Shown here one piece after another: positions 22,843-34,410 of a stretch of DNA of 64,000 nucleotides. Both the position numbers and the translations under genes were made by a program. Below the pieces are notes generated by a model, which was not told the origin of the DNA, made no database searches, and saw only the letters and a program-made list of their open reading frames with translations. Position 1 is the stretch's first letter. Every line of letters starts with the position of its first letter. Origin of the DNA: Centroberyx gerrardi (taxonomy: Eukaryota > Chordata > Actinopteri > Beryciformes > Berycidae); assembly GCF_048128805.1 (NCBI RefSeq), contig NC_136006.1:1691783-1755782 (forward strand), read 5' to 3'.

Positions 22843-23718
22843 AGAGAGACTGGGGAGTGATTGAAGTGAGCACCATGAAATGTTTTAGGCAAGCACCCTG
22901 TTTCATACAAGCTGTGAATTCAACATTGCATGTGTATATCAGATTAACATTACAAAATGTACTACAAACATTAAGAGTTCATTTTTTCTTATCTACCAGA
23001 ATGCCTGTTTCCGGTTAAAGGGAAACATTTGCTGTTTGAATGCTATTGAATAGGACCAATAGTCTGGTTCCCTCTACAGGGCCAGATGCAGCTAACCTGG
23101 ATTCATTCATGTGCCCAGTTTCCACTACAGGGACAATAAGGAAGACACCACCTCATCATTTATCCCAAGTGAAAATAACTATACTTAAGTACACTAAATG
23201 ACAGTACACTAATAGGCAGTATACTTTGCGTGTGCTAAAATGGAACAACTCTTATTATACTTGAGTATGCTTCAAATATACTACCAAGTACACTAGGTAT
23301 TTAGGGAAACTCTTGGAAATACAGTAATAAAATCTATCATGCCATTTGATTACTGTAAGTGTGATAACAATATCTGACAAATATATTTAGTTTGCAATAA
23401 AAGTTTACCCAGATAATCTTACCGTATACTTAAGTTGACATAATAGTTAACAATACACTCATAATATTAAAATACATTGTCAATTCTTTAATGTACGTTG
23501 AGAATGCAACAAATGTATTGACATTCATTGGTAACACTTTACATTGTGGTATGCTAGTTAATGTTTAATTATATAGTTCATTGATCACTGATTAACCACT
23601 AATCAATATATTAGCTACTCAATATATTTTAGTCACTATTAGGAAATATACTGATAAGTGATTAAGCACTTTTGAATCAAGTATGAATCAAGAATGACAT
23701 TGTTACCTTCCCCTCCTT
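22843..23718. other. 3' flank of TAAR C
   Basis: No gene was found. The part at about 22920-23070 is similar, in reverse, to about 33740-33880 downstream of gene D. The remainder is AT-rich with repeated TACACTAA/TATACTT words. Confidence 0.5.
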
Positions 23719-24319
23719 GGGGAAGACAGTCCTGTGGCCGACCTGCTCATCTTCAAACAGTCTCCATCATTTGTAGATGTTCAGTCTTCCTTATCATGCT
23801 AAAGGGATGAAAACAGAATTGAATTTTCCAGGGGACAATGATAGTATCAGAATTTAACTGTCAGTCTAATAAAAACATATATCACAAATGTTTACAAAAT
23901 GTATACTAAGCCGTATGGTTTGTTTAATAAATATGTAATTATTCTTGCCTTGTTTTGTTTATTGTGTAGATGGACTTAGACCGGATGGACTGGATTTAGA
24001 ATATGTTTGATGATTGATAAAGTATGATGATTTTCCGCTTTACCTGGGGGGTGCACAAAGAGAAGTCGTAGTAGTAAGATGACATAATAGCCATCTCTTA
24101 GTCAAGAGTTAATAGTATAAGTGATCTAGTACTAATCTCCACTTTACTTGAAGGTGCACAGAGAGTAGTATATAATGGTCAAGTAATAATAAATATGGAT
24201 TAATTAATATTCAAAACATAAAGACAACTCTTGAGCATGATAAGGAAGACATCTGAACATCTGCATATGATGGAGGATGTTTGAAGATGAGCAGGTCAGC
24301 CGCAGGACTGTCTTCCCCC
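23719..24319. repeat. inverted repeat with ~85-bp arms
   Basis: The left arm is about 23719-23800 (GACCTGCTCATCTTCAAACA within). The right arm is about 24234-24319 and is its reverse complement with about 10-15% mismatches. The spacer is about 430 bp, AT-rich and non-coding. This is a foldback or MITE-type structure with unresolved outer ends. Confidence 0.65.
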
Positions 24320-24841
24320 GAGAGGCCACACATTGAAGGAGCCACACAATTAGTGTAACAAGCAGAACTAACATATAACTACTTGTATGTTCCCATGTCC
24401 TAACCACTCAATGGACCTCATGAAGGAAGCGATATACGAACAAATTTTCTCTTATTTTTGTTCGTATCCACGATTTGTTCTTATTTTGTTAGTACCCATT
24501 GATTTCTGGGATTCACCAATGTTTTCTTATTTTTGCTCTTCTCTTAGGTAAGAGAAAATTTTACGAGTGGTCGAGAGCACTCTTACCAAGATAAGAAAAA
24601 AACATCTCGTTTTCACAGTCCACAAATTGTTTGTCCAACGCAAGGAAACATAAGTTTTAAATTTGAGGAACATAAAAAAACGCATGAATATCATATAATC
24701 AAATTTAGATTATTATATATTTTAGAGTAATTATAATGATTGGATTATTAAATTCGTGGGCTAAAGAAATACTATTGGTCCATTGATCCCAATTAAGACT
24801 ATAAAAACCCTTGGATGATATTGCGTGCGTTCAGCTTCTGA

Positions 24842-25945
24842 ATGGCTTACATGCTGCTGTTAGATGCTTTGGCCATCCAGGCCTTACGCAGAGAACGGGT
24901 TTTTAGAGATCGCACAGATCGATTTGATGAGACAGATGAATGGCTGCTGAGCTGTTTCAGATTGCCAAGAGCACTGCTTTTAGATTTGTGCAATACTCTG
25001 GAGCCTCAATTTAGGCGAAACACACGCCGGTTAAATCCCGTCCCTCCACACCTGCAAGTACTGAGCGCACTCGGAGTTTTAGCCACAGGATCCTTTCAGA
25101 GAGAGATAGGAGACAGGTCAGGCATTTCACAGTCTACTTTGAGTCGTGCGCTTCCGAGAGTACTGAAAGCTATCATATCATTCATGCCCCAGTACATATC
25201 GTTTCCGTACAGTGCTAACCAACAGACAGAAATTAAGAATGATTTTTTTGCTATAGCTGGACTCCCAAATATCATTGGCGCTGTAGACTGCACCCACATA
25301 CGCATCAAAGCGCCCTCTCCAGATCCATTCCCATTCCTCAACCGTAAGCTGTACCACTCCATTAATGTCCAAATAATATCAGATGCAAACTGCCACCTTC
25401 TGAATGTGGTGGCCCGTTGGCCAGGGGGAGCACACGACTCCTTTGTGCTGCAGAACAGCTCAGTGGGGATGCATCTAGCTCAAGGAGCTGGTGGAGATGG
25501 GTGGCTGATTGGTAAGTGATTTGTAATTATGGAAACCACTATCCAGTTTAACCTTTATAAAAACTAAATGTTATAAAAATTTAACATAGGTGACCGAGGT
25601 TATGCCCTCACTCCATGGCTCATGACCCCGCTTGCAAACCCCCAGACCAGACAGGAGCTTTCTTACAACCACCGACACGCGCGCACTCGCTCCGTGGTAG
25701 AGCGCACAATTGGAGTGCTGAAGGCCAGGTGGATGTGCCTTGATTCCGCTGTTGGAAAGCTTCTATACACCCCGGAGAAAGCTTGTCTAATCACAATGGC
25801 CTGCTGTACGCTGCACAATGTGGCCATGAGACGTGGCGTGCCACTTCCAGATCAGATACCCCCTGTGGAGGAAATGCCAGACGACCCAGTGGACGCACCT
25901 TATGGAGATGGCATCATCGTCCGGCAGTTAATTGCCCGCCTATGA
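24842..25945 (+). CDS. PIF/Harbinger transposase (HARBI1-like)
   Basis: This is a DDE nuclease that cuts and joins its own element in the nucleus. Exon 1 is 24842-25511 and exon 2 is 25590-25945; the 78-bp intron has GTAAGT and TAG ends. The product is 341 residues, close to the 349 of human HARBI1. A helix-turn-helix region (GDRSGISQSTLSRALP) precedes the catalytic core. The catalytic core shows Asp in AVDCTHIRI, Asp in GGAHDSF and Glu in RSVVERTIGVLKARW. No stop or frameshift was seen. The start is the first ATG (MAYMLLLDA), about 430 bp inside the left end. It pairs with the Myb-like gene on the other strand. This looks like a recently active element. Confidence 0.9.
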
Positions 25946-26097
25946 GGTAGGCTAGCATATGGTTTTGTATACCTGTGGGCCTGTAAAGCCCTTTGAGACT
26001 GTAGACAGTGATATTGGGCTTTAAATAAACTTGAACTTCTAAATGTTGGTGAATAACAAATAAGGAATTCCACACAAGCCAGTTGCAGTGTCACATT

Positions 26098-27000
26098 TTA
26101 TTTAGACTTGCTTTTGAGTGTTTCATTAATCCTTTCAAGGTTTTCGGTTATATTATTTAACACAGAAGTCAATGAAATTAAAGTTGTGGAAATATCTCGT
26201 AATGTTGAGAGAATCTGTTCCTGATTATGCAGGACCGCATCAGAGACAACTTGAGTCCGAGAGAAAATGTGGCGAGGGCATTCAGGCTCTGCAGTTTGTG
26301 ATGATGCACTTGCTTGGCCTTGTTCTGAAAATAAAATAAAAAAATATTTGAATGTAGACGTTTGAGTGTTCATTGAAATAAAAGCAAAAAAGCCTATAGA
26401 CTACCACAGGTAGAAATAAAAGAATATGTATAAATTAATTTTAAGGCGTTTATACAGTAGATCTCCAAAATGAAGATGCAAAATGTACCTTCAGCAACTG
26501 GTGTGTCTGTAAATGCATCGCTGGTGGGGGCTTGAGTCCCTGATGTGCCTGGCAGTGGATCACTGTCTGTGTCGGGGGCTTGAGAAACTGATGCACCTGG
26601 AGCGGCATCGCTGTCAAGTGGAGCGTCTGACTGGACACCTGTCAGTGCCACCTCTCCAATTATTTCTTCAGTTCTTAGGTCTACTTGCGAGACCGCCACC
26701 TCCTCCTGTCCTCCTCCAGTTGTCATCACAGAGCACTTGGCTTGGGCAATGCGTTTTTTTGCTTCCATTTTCATGTCAAACCATTTTCTTTTGATTTCAG
26801 TTACTGTGCATAACCTCTGCTGACACGGCATTTACAGCATCACAAATGTTTTGCCATTGCTGGGTTTTTGATTTTCCTGTAACGCCAGTACTGACGCTCT
26901 GGAAAATCACATGTTTACTTTGTTTAAGTTTATTTAACAGTACGTCGACTTCATTACTGCTGAAGTTCTTCTTCTTCTTACAGCCTTTTTTTGGTGTCAT
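26098..27000 (-). CDS. Harbinger Myb/SANT-like accessory protein
   Basis: This is the DNA-binding partner that normally helps a Harbinger transposase enter the nucleus and find its ends. On the minus strand, exon 1 runs from ATG 27000 to 26489. The intron is 26488-26325 (GTACAT...TTTCAG) and exon 2 is 26324-26098. A lysine-rich start (KKGCKKKKNFSSNEVD) leads into a Myb/SANT-like trihelix (NKLKQSKHVIF, QQWQNICDAVNAVS, VTEIKRKWFDMK). An acidic Ser/Thr/Pro-rich linker and a C-terminal heptad-like segment (TSVLNNITENLERINETL) follow. The reading frame shifts by one base at about 26800-26830, between NAVS and VTEIKRK. The copy is therefore probably defective unless that base is a sequencing error. 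Confidence 0.72.
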
Positions 27001-27284
27001 CTCTCCAATTCTTGGCCATGTGCCAGAGTATTTGCACACGGCACAACACCTGCCCTTATATGCTGTTTAGGGGGCGTTACCTATGCTAATAACAAACAAT
27101 CGGCCACGCGCCTCCAATTTATGATCAAGTGGGATTCATCATTCAGCACACCTGGGTAAGAGCAGATTGGATGGTTAAGAACGTTTGGTGCATCTGGAGT
27201 TGGCTTCTCTTATTTTTTCTCTTAACAGAAAATTAAGAGAAAATATAAGAGAAATTTAAGAGAATGTTGCTGCATGAGGCCCAT

Positions 27285-27849
27285 TGTTACGGTGCCTGCC
27301 TCAGGCCCCTCCACTTCAGCTTCAGCCCCAGTCTAACCTGTCTCCCAGTGTTTTCCCCTGTGTGTGTGTGTGTGTGTGTGAGTGCTTGATTGAGTGAGTG
27401 ATTGTATTCAGGTGTGCTGGAGTCAGGCTCTGCATCCTAATCAACCCTCTTCCTAAGCCATCCAGTCTCCGCCAGATCGTAGACTCAGCAACCCATCAGT
27501 GCACTACACTTCGAGCTTCTAGTTCCTGTACTTTGCTATTCAGCATTCAAGTCTAACCTGCCTCTCCATGTTCCTGCAGTTCCGCCTGCCAGCCTGACTC
27601 CAGCCCCTGTCCTTTGATCCCTCGTGTCTCATTGTGTCCTCGTCTGTTCACCCTGCCTCGCTCCCAAACCTCAGCCTTCCTCCCTCCTCAGCCACGCCAT
27701 CCACAATCCAAGCCTGCTCAGCTCTCCTCGCCATTCCCCTCATAACCATCCCCACATCATCATCTACAATAAACTACCTTTTAACCTTATCCCTGCCTCC
27801 CTGTGTCTCTGTGTCTTGCACTTGGGTTCCCTGTCCTGCAATCTTAACA
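27285..27849 (+). repeat. gypsy 5' LTR (single)
   Basis: It starts TGTTACGGTGCC and ends CAATCTTAACA, so it has TG...CA ends. It includes a (GT)n tract at about 27359-27380 and an AATAAA at 27768. Its left end touches the Harbinger terminal repeat. Confidence 0.6.
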
Positions 27850-30090
27850 GTACGATCTGGCCAACGCCATGAACCCAGCAGACACAGAGGCTCTCCGCAG
27901 AGCCCTCACAGCCCACGGCAGTTCCATCAGTCAGCATGAACATGCACTGAAGGTGCTCATGGACAATGTTAAAAACCTGTCTGAAAGCTTCAACGCTGTG
28001 CAGGGCCAGCTAGCCACACAGGCTGCTCAGCCTCCCCCCAGTCCAGCCCCTAGCCTGTCTCCTCCACCCCGAGAACCCTTTGTTCCTGCTCCCGAACGTT
28101 ACGACGGAGATCCAGGCTCCTGTCGTGCGTTCTGGGTCCAATGTTCACTAGTGTTTGAACAGCAGCCCCACTCCTACGCCACCGGCCAAGCCCGCATTGC
28201 CTACCTGCTTGGGTCCCTGAGGGGGGCTCGTCTCTCCTGGGTGTCGGCTGTTTGGGAAAAGCAGTCCACCATTCATCTTATGACCTCTTCATTCAGGAGA
28301 AGTTTTCGACCATCCAGTCCGGGGAAAGGACGCCGCCAAGCGTCTCCTGTCACTTCATCAGGGCACAAGAAGTGTGGCAGAACTCGCCATAGAGTTCCAC
28401 ACCCTCGCCGCTGAGAGTGGTTGGAATGACAAAGCCCTCCAGGGGGCATTCCAAAATGCTCTCCACAACACCATCAAGGACGAGCTTGTGTCCAGAGAGG
28501 AGCCCAGTGATCTTGACACCCTCATTGCCCTGTCCATTAAAATTGATAACCGTCTTCGAGAACGCCGTCGGGAGAAATTCACTAAGTCATCTTCCCCTGT
28601 AGTTTCCCACACTTCCGTGTTTCCTCGTGGCTCTGCCCCGAGTCCCCCAGATTCCACTCGAGCTCCAAAACCTCCTCCTGATCTTGAGCCCATGCAGATT
28701 GGCCGAGCCCGACTCACCCCTGAGGAGCGGCAGCGCCGCTTAGTGTCCAAAGTTTGTTTGTACTGTGGCCAGTCCAGTCACTTCCTTGCCGCTGTCCCCA
28801 GAGGCCAGCAAAAGAAATGGCTCATCAGTAGTGGGAGAAATACTGATGAGCCAAGCCTCTTGCCCTCCTCCCTCTAGATTCCAGCTCGATGCCACCCTCG
28901 TGTGGCAGTCCCAGTCACACTCTCTGTCAGCTCTCGTCGATTCTGGGGCCGATGAGAGTTTCATGGACGTCAACGTGGCCAACCAGCTAGGCATAACAAC
29001 TGAACCATTAAAGGAGCCGCTTGAAGCCAATGCTCTAAATGGACAACTCCTGACAAGGGTAAGCCACCGTACCATTCCTCTCCCTCTACTACTTTCTGGT
29101 AACCACAAGGAGAAAATCTCTTTCCACCTTATGGACTGCCCTCACTCTCCCTTGGTTTTGGGCACAACCCACAGATTGACCGGTCCACCTGTAAGGTAAC
29201 TTCGTGGAGTTCATTCTGTCATTCAAACTGCTTACAATCTGCTCTTGCCCCTGCTTGTTCTGCTCCGGCACCTGTTCCAGAACCGCCTGACCTCTCCTCA
29301 GTTCCCCCAGAGTATCATGACCTCGGTCCAGTCTTCAGCAAGCATCATGCCCTGTCTCTACCTCCACACCGCCCCTATGACTGTGCCATCAACCTGCAGC
29401 CTGGAGCCCCTCTTCCATCCAGCCGTCTCTATAACCTGTCTCGACCAGAGCATGAGGCCATGGAGAAATACATTCAGGACTCGTTGGCAGCTGGTATCAT
29501 ACGTCCTTAGTCCTCTCCGGTGAGTGCTGGTTTCTTTTTTTTTTGTAGAAAAGAAGGATAAAACTCTCAGACCTTGCATAGACTTCAGAGGGCTAAATAA
29601 AACACAATGAAAAAGAAATATCCCCTGCCTTTGATCAGTTCTGCTTTTGCCCCCCTGCATGGAGCCAAAATCTTCATCAAGCTCGACCTCCGGAACACCT
29701 ATCACTTAGTACGGATTTGTGAAGGAGATGAATGGAAGACCGCCTTCAACACACCCTTGGGCCACTTCCAGTACTTGCTAATGCCGTTTGGTTTGACTAA
29801 TGCTCCTGCTGTTTTCCAGGCTCTCATGAATGTCTTAAGGGATATGATCAACTGCTTTGTCTTTGTCTACCTCAATGACATCCTGATCTTCTCCAAGGCC
29901 CCCAAGGAACACAAACCGCATGTTCGCCAGGTACTCCAGCGCCTCCTGGAAAATAAACTGTTAAAGCAGAAAAATGTGAATTCCATGTCCCCACAGTGTC
30001 GTTTCTGGGCTACATCATTGCACAGGGAGAGGTGCAGATGGACCCAGCCAAAGTTTCTGCTGTCATGGATTAGCCAGTCACCACTAACAT
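27285..30090 (+). mobile_element. fossil Ty3/gypsy retrotransposon, 3'-truncated
   Basis: A 5' terminal repeat (27285-27849) is followed by gag (from 27869, MNPADTEALRRALTAHGS), a zinc-knuckle region and an aspartic protease (ALVDSGADES at about 28935). Reverse transcriptase begins at about 29540, with [11 protein letters not shown] and [17 protein letters not shown]. The element stops inside pol, where a LINE piece begins; no 3' repeat is present. It is broken several times and is an old copy. Confidence 0.8.
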
Positions 30091-30437
30091 TTTTTTCAGC
30101 TGTGATTATGCCAGTGCCCAAGGAAAATCACATCACCTGTCTTAATGACTATAGGCCCGTCGCCTTAACTTCAGTCATTATGAAAGTCCTTGAGCGACTG
30201 GTTTGTAAACATCTGTCCAGTATCACACTCAACCCCCATCAATTCGCCTATAGAGCAAATAGAGGTGTGGATGATGCAGTGTCCCTATGTTTACATTCTA
30301 TTCTTCAGCACCTGGAATCTAAGTCCACATATGCCCATGTTCTCTTTATTGATTTTAGTTCTGCATTTAACACCTTTGTTCCTGTTAGGTTGTTTGACTC
30401 TTTGACCCTTTCCACTAATCTGTTGGCAAAGTGGTGA
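30091..30437 (+). pseudogene. LINE reverse-transcriptase fragment (L2/CR1-like)
   Basis: It reads [20 protein letters not shown], then [32 protein letters not shown] and [18 protein letters not shown]. These are reverse transcriptase motifs 1 to A of the L2/CR1-like LINEs common in fish. The frame is open but has neither start nor end. It is fused by chance to the preceding gypsy frame. Confidence 0.75.
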
Positions 30438-30439
30438 AG

Positions 30440-30900
30440 GGACTGGTGAAGGACTAACAGGAATGCCGTTGGTTCAAGTAGGTTGATGTATTCCCCTGAA
30501 GGCCACATTCTCGTGAGGCAAGTCCCCCCCCACCCTGTGCGGGAGGCGTCTGTGAACAGCGACACTTAAGAGGCTATCCTGCCCAGTGGTGTTCTTTTCG
30601 CCAGTGTCTGGGGATCCCCCCAATAGTCCAGGTCTGCCTTAACTGATAGGGGGATGGTCAGGTGCCGTTTGTGCTGTCGCAGCCTGATAAACCCACTCTG
30701 CAGGCATCTCGTGAAGCAGGCCAGGTGGAACCATGGGGTGTGCTGCCGATATGAGGCAGAGGAGGCACATTACAGTGAGCACTGTAACTGCCCTGCCCGG
30801 CTGCACCTGCCCAGCCGTCTCCATAGTAGTTGTCCGTCTGGGTTCCAACCCCTTGCAGAAACATGCCCCACTACTGGCGTTTCATGCTTTTAGTCACTGG
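30440..30900 (-). mobile_element. DIRS fossil fragment (RNase H region)
   Basis: The minus strand contains SLFTDASRTGWGGTCL and EYINLLEPTAFLLVLHQ. It matches the RNase H region of DIRS copy 2 near 15.95-16.35 kb. It is a broken fragment without ends. Confidence 0.7.
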
Positions 30901-31711
30901 GCTGAGGACATTTCTTTCACTCTTTTGATATTGATTAACTGAGCTTGTGATGCAAGGTCTGTCCGTGTGAGACAGATAAACATGTGTAACCAGGTGGTAA
31001 AATAATAATATCTATGGGAAATAAAATCCATGTGAATGAAGTTCTCCGTTGCTGCGATCTGGCTGGGGATGCTTCCTTTGGACAGCAGGGGGCGTGGGTT
31101 CATCATTTCCTGGAGCGCTATGTCTGCTGAGTGGTCAGGGAATGCTGGGAAAATACAGGAAGTATAATGCGCTACTTTTCGCTGGGGATGGCCACTGGTT
31201 CCAACGGTGAGAACATTTATCAAGCATCTTATGTGGGTTTGAGGTTATTTTGCACAATTCTGTAAAATAGTGGTTTAATGTTGTTTGATGCACTTATAAA
31301 AGACCACGTTTTGTGCGATTGTTTTGGTAGGATTGCAGATAGTTGTGGACTGAAAACCACACACGTGCAGGCAGTTTGCTAGCGGTGAATTCGGTATGAA
31401 ACAGTATGTTGATTATTTCTGTGTTTTTTTGCTGTTTTGTACTTTTGTTTGTCAAATGTGAATTTACAGGGCAGTGTGGTGAATATGTTTGTGTTTTTCC
31501 GTTTATAGAGGTGCCACTGCCGTATTTGTGCCACATGTGTTTTTGTTTTTGTTTATCATTGTTTGCAAGAAGAAAAGGAAATAAAGTCCCCACAAAATAG
31601 AATTTGAAGTTGTGTGTTCAATTTATCCTGGCTTCACATGTTTTACTTTGTATGCGTTTTGAAGATTTGTTAATTCATTTGTTGGTAATGTTTGTAAATA
31701 CAATATTATAT
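30901..31711. other. gene-free region
   Basis: No coding region, repeat end or RNA gene was recognised. It is T/G-rich in the second half (31260-31600). Confidence 0.5.
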
Positions 31712-32992
31712 ATAATTGCCACACGCAGTTAGAGTGAAATTATTAGCGTCTTCAGAGCGTTGGTGGTAATTGAAGCGCATTTATAAGGGGTATCACGCCC
31801 AGACTTTCCAGTGATCATGGCAGCAGTGATTGTAGCAGGTGAAGGCATCGTAACGCCAGGCGTGCTCGAGAGCAGATATTTCGAAGGAGAATATCACTTG
31901 TTGATTTAACTGAGAATTGAATTGAATTGACCTTGCAAATGTCTCTGTAACAATTTCACCTTTGTGTGACCTAAAAAATAAAATTCTCTGTAAATACAGT
32001 CTGTAAATAATATTTTGACATTATTATTATTATTACTATAGAACTTTAACACAGATTGCTTCACAAACAAAAGCAAATAAATCAGTACAACCAAACAATC
32101 AATACAACTCAATTTCTCACTCTGAAAATATTTTCACTTATCTCACTAGTCAGCACAGTGAGCTTTATTTTGGCCAAAGATTCAGCACCATGGACAGCCC
32201 CGCTCAAACTATTACCTCCGCCAAGGAGGTTATGTTTTTGGTGCCGTTTGTTTGTGTGTTTGTCTGTCTGTCAGCAGGATTACGGAAAAACTACTGGCCT
32301 GATTTTCATGAAACTTCGTGGAAGGGTGTAGCATGGGCCAAGGAAGAACCCATAAAATTTTGGAGCAGATCCGTATATTGGTTGCTTGCACATTTGCATA
32401 TCATAGAAGACTGGATTGGCCTTGGTGGAGGTCTGCGCTCTCCGAGTGCCCTTCTAGTTTATTTTGGGATGCAGTGAGATGTAATGACAAACAAAGGATG
32501 CAGTGAGAGGATGCAATTGTGTCATGAAAAATAAATGAATAAAACTCCCCTACATTCTCCTTTGTTCTCCGCTTCAAATCATGCCATCTTCTTTTGCAGT
32601 CTGAAGGTGCGTTTGGAAACACCAACAGCACTGACAGACTGGGATATTAAATCCCAAATATGGTTTCTCGCAGTCCCGGTTAAATTTCTTGCCTGAAGTT
32701 TTGAGGAATGCCTCTGCACCTCGTCCGTCAGGACTTGCAGCTCGCGGTCTAAAAAATTAATTTTTCTCTAAGGCAACATTTATACTTTGCCACATTGATA
32801 ATTGCAATCAGACGCAAAACAGGGGCAAATAGCACTCAGTTGCAACAGGTTATGGGCATGTTTGCGCTGGCATATCATTAGCACAATATCTTTTGTGAAT
32901 TGGTCCTTGAGACGGAGCAAATAGCGGTCGCAAATGATACGCAATTCATGGTGCTATTAGCGGTCGCAATCCATTCTTTGTGAATTCGCCCC
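31712..32992. mobile_element. second copy of the Myb-remnant repeat
   Basis: This is about 95% alike to 10030-11368 by eye, with the same nested CCTCCGCCAAGG MITE (about 32213-32460) and a shorter (ATT)n tract. The left ~180 bp of the 9846 copy is missing here. The minus strand again has the SANT-like words PSDCKRRWHDLKRRTKENV. Confidence 0.65.
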
Positions 32993-33054
32993 TGAGTGTT
33001 TCATATGTCAGTGTGCAAGGACTGCTTGGCTGAACAGGAATGCACTTTCACTGC

Positions 33055-33056
<2 letters not shown>

Positions 33057-33091
<35 letters not shown>
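33057..33091. repeat. (CA)n microsatellite
   Basis: About 17 CA units occur, followed by interrupted CGCACACGCG. Confidence 0.92.
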
Positions 33092-33099
<8 letters not shown>

Positions 33100-34410
33100 G
33101 CAGACGCACACTTAGATTGAGATCTGGTCATTTATGTTTTCCAACTGTATTGGAATGGGCAATTTCTATCAATATTACAAGGTTTTGTTGATACTGTTTT
33201 TGAATAAATATGTTAGATTATACACTGGATTATGTAGTTTGTCAACCTCTTCATTATTTGAGTTTGTTCTTGTTACTGCATGTATATTGAGCAGTTAACT
33301 AAGTCATTCAATATGTGTGTATTACACTGTGATATTCTCTGTAAAATACTTCTAATGTAGAGTACAGGAAAATAATTGTGACATTTACGTTAATTGGCTT
33401 TTATCCATACTGCCAATACCCTATGTCTATTAGAATGACAGCAGGGTGCTGTATTTGTGGATACAGTAAAATTCTGTATCTGGGGCTAACAGTAATGTAC
33501 TGGAAGGCCTTCTGCCAGCAGTCTACTGTAAACATAAATACATATGTGTGTGTATATTATAGTCACACAAAGTTTGTAAAATGTAGTTAACACTAAAATA
33601 TTGAAACAAAGTAAGTTGCTGGCAACCCTGCTGCTAGTATTGTACTGTCATTCCAACAGTAAAACCTCTTACAGTCTAGATATCCATTTTTTAGGCAAAT
33701 CAATAAGTAAACCCAGGCTAAACTTGTTTGGTTCTGCATACAGAGAAGCAGGCTATTGGTCCTATTTAGTAGCATGCAGACAACAAATGTTTCCCTTTAA
33801 CTAGAAAAGACTACCTTTTAAACGTTCTAATTAGTTTTGTAATGTAAAGATACTGTACTTGGTCTGGTATACACATGCAATGTTTTATTTACTGCTTACA
33901 CAAAGCTGGGTGATTACCTAAACATTTCATGGCGCTTATGGCTGTGACTTGGAGGATGGAAACAACAAATGATAGGAAAATGTATACAATCCAAGAATGA
34001 CTGATATCGGAAAGAAAACATTCTTTCTGACCTAAAGACATAAATCATAAACATCTGACATAAATTCCAAGGCCATCAAAAGCCACATACCCTGTCAAAG
34101 TGTCCTTGAGCAACACACTGAACCAGTCAGCTAAATGTCTAATATGTTTACATAAATGTCATTGTCTCAACATGAACAATGAAAGGATGGCAGGTTATAT
34201 TCTAGATGATAGTCCTGACAATGAACAGCAGAGGGAGACGCAGATGGTCTGATAGAAACCATGATTCATGAAGATTTTTAATATATATACATATGTACAA
34301 TAAAAGAACAGTAGCATGTTTTTTGATCTGTCCAGACTTTTGGTCTTTTTAAGTCATTGACTCAACAATATTGCCCCCTTCATAGAAAAGGTCTGATTTA
34401 AATCGCCTCC
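33092..34410. other. 3' flank of TAAR D
   Basis: No gene was found. The part at about 33740-33880 is the reverse-oriented counterpart of the gene C 3' flank. An AATAAAAG-type motif occurs near 34300. The rest is AT-rich. Confidence 0.5.

Larger units (their letters stand above)
24411..27284. mobile_element. PIF/Harbinger DNA transposon, nearly complete
   Basis: The ends are short inverted repeats: ATGGACCTCATG on the left and CATGAGGCCCAT on the right. Both subterminal zones carry many TAAGAGAA/TTCTCTTA words, probable transposase or Myb-protein binding sites. Inside are a plus-strand two-exon transposase and a minus-strand Myb-like gene, the standard two-gene Harbinger layout. No 3-bp target duplication could be confirmed. 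A gypsy terminal repeat starts immediately at the right end. Confidence 0.82.

Noticed and set aside
29607-30437. One continuous reverse-transcriptase protein
   Set aside because: It is a chance in-frame junction of a gypsy part and an unrelated LINE part at about 30090.
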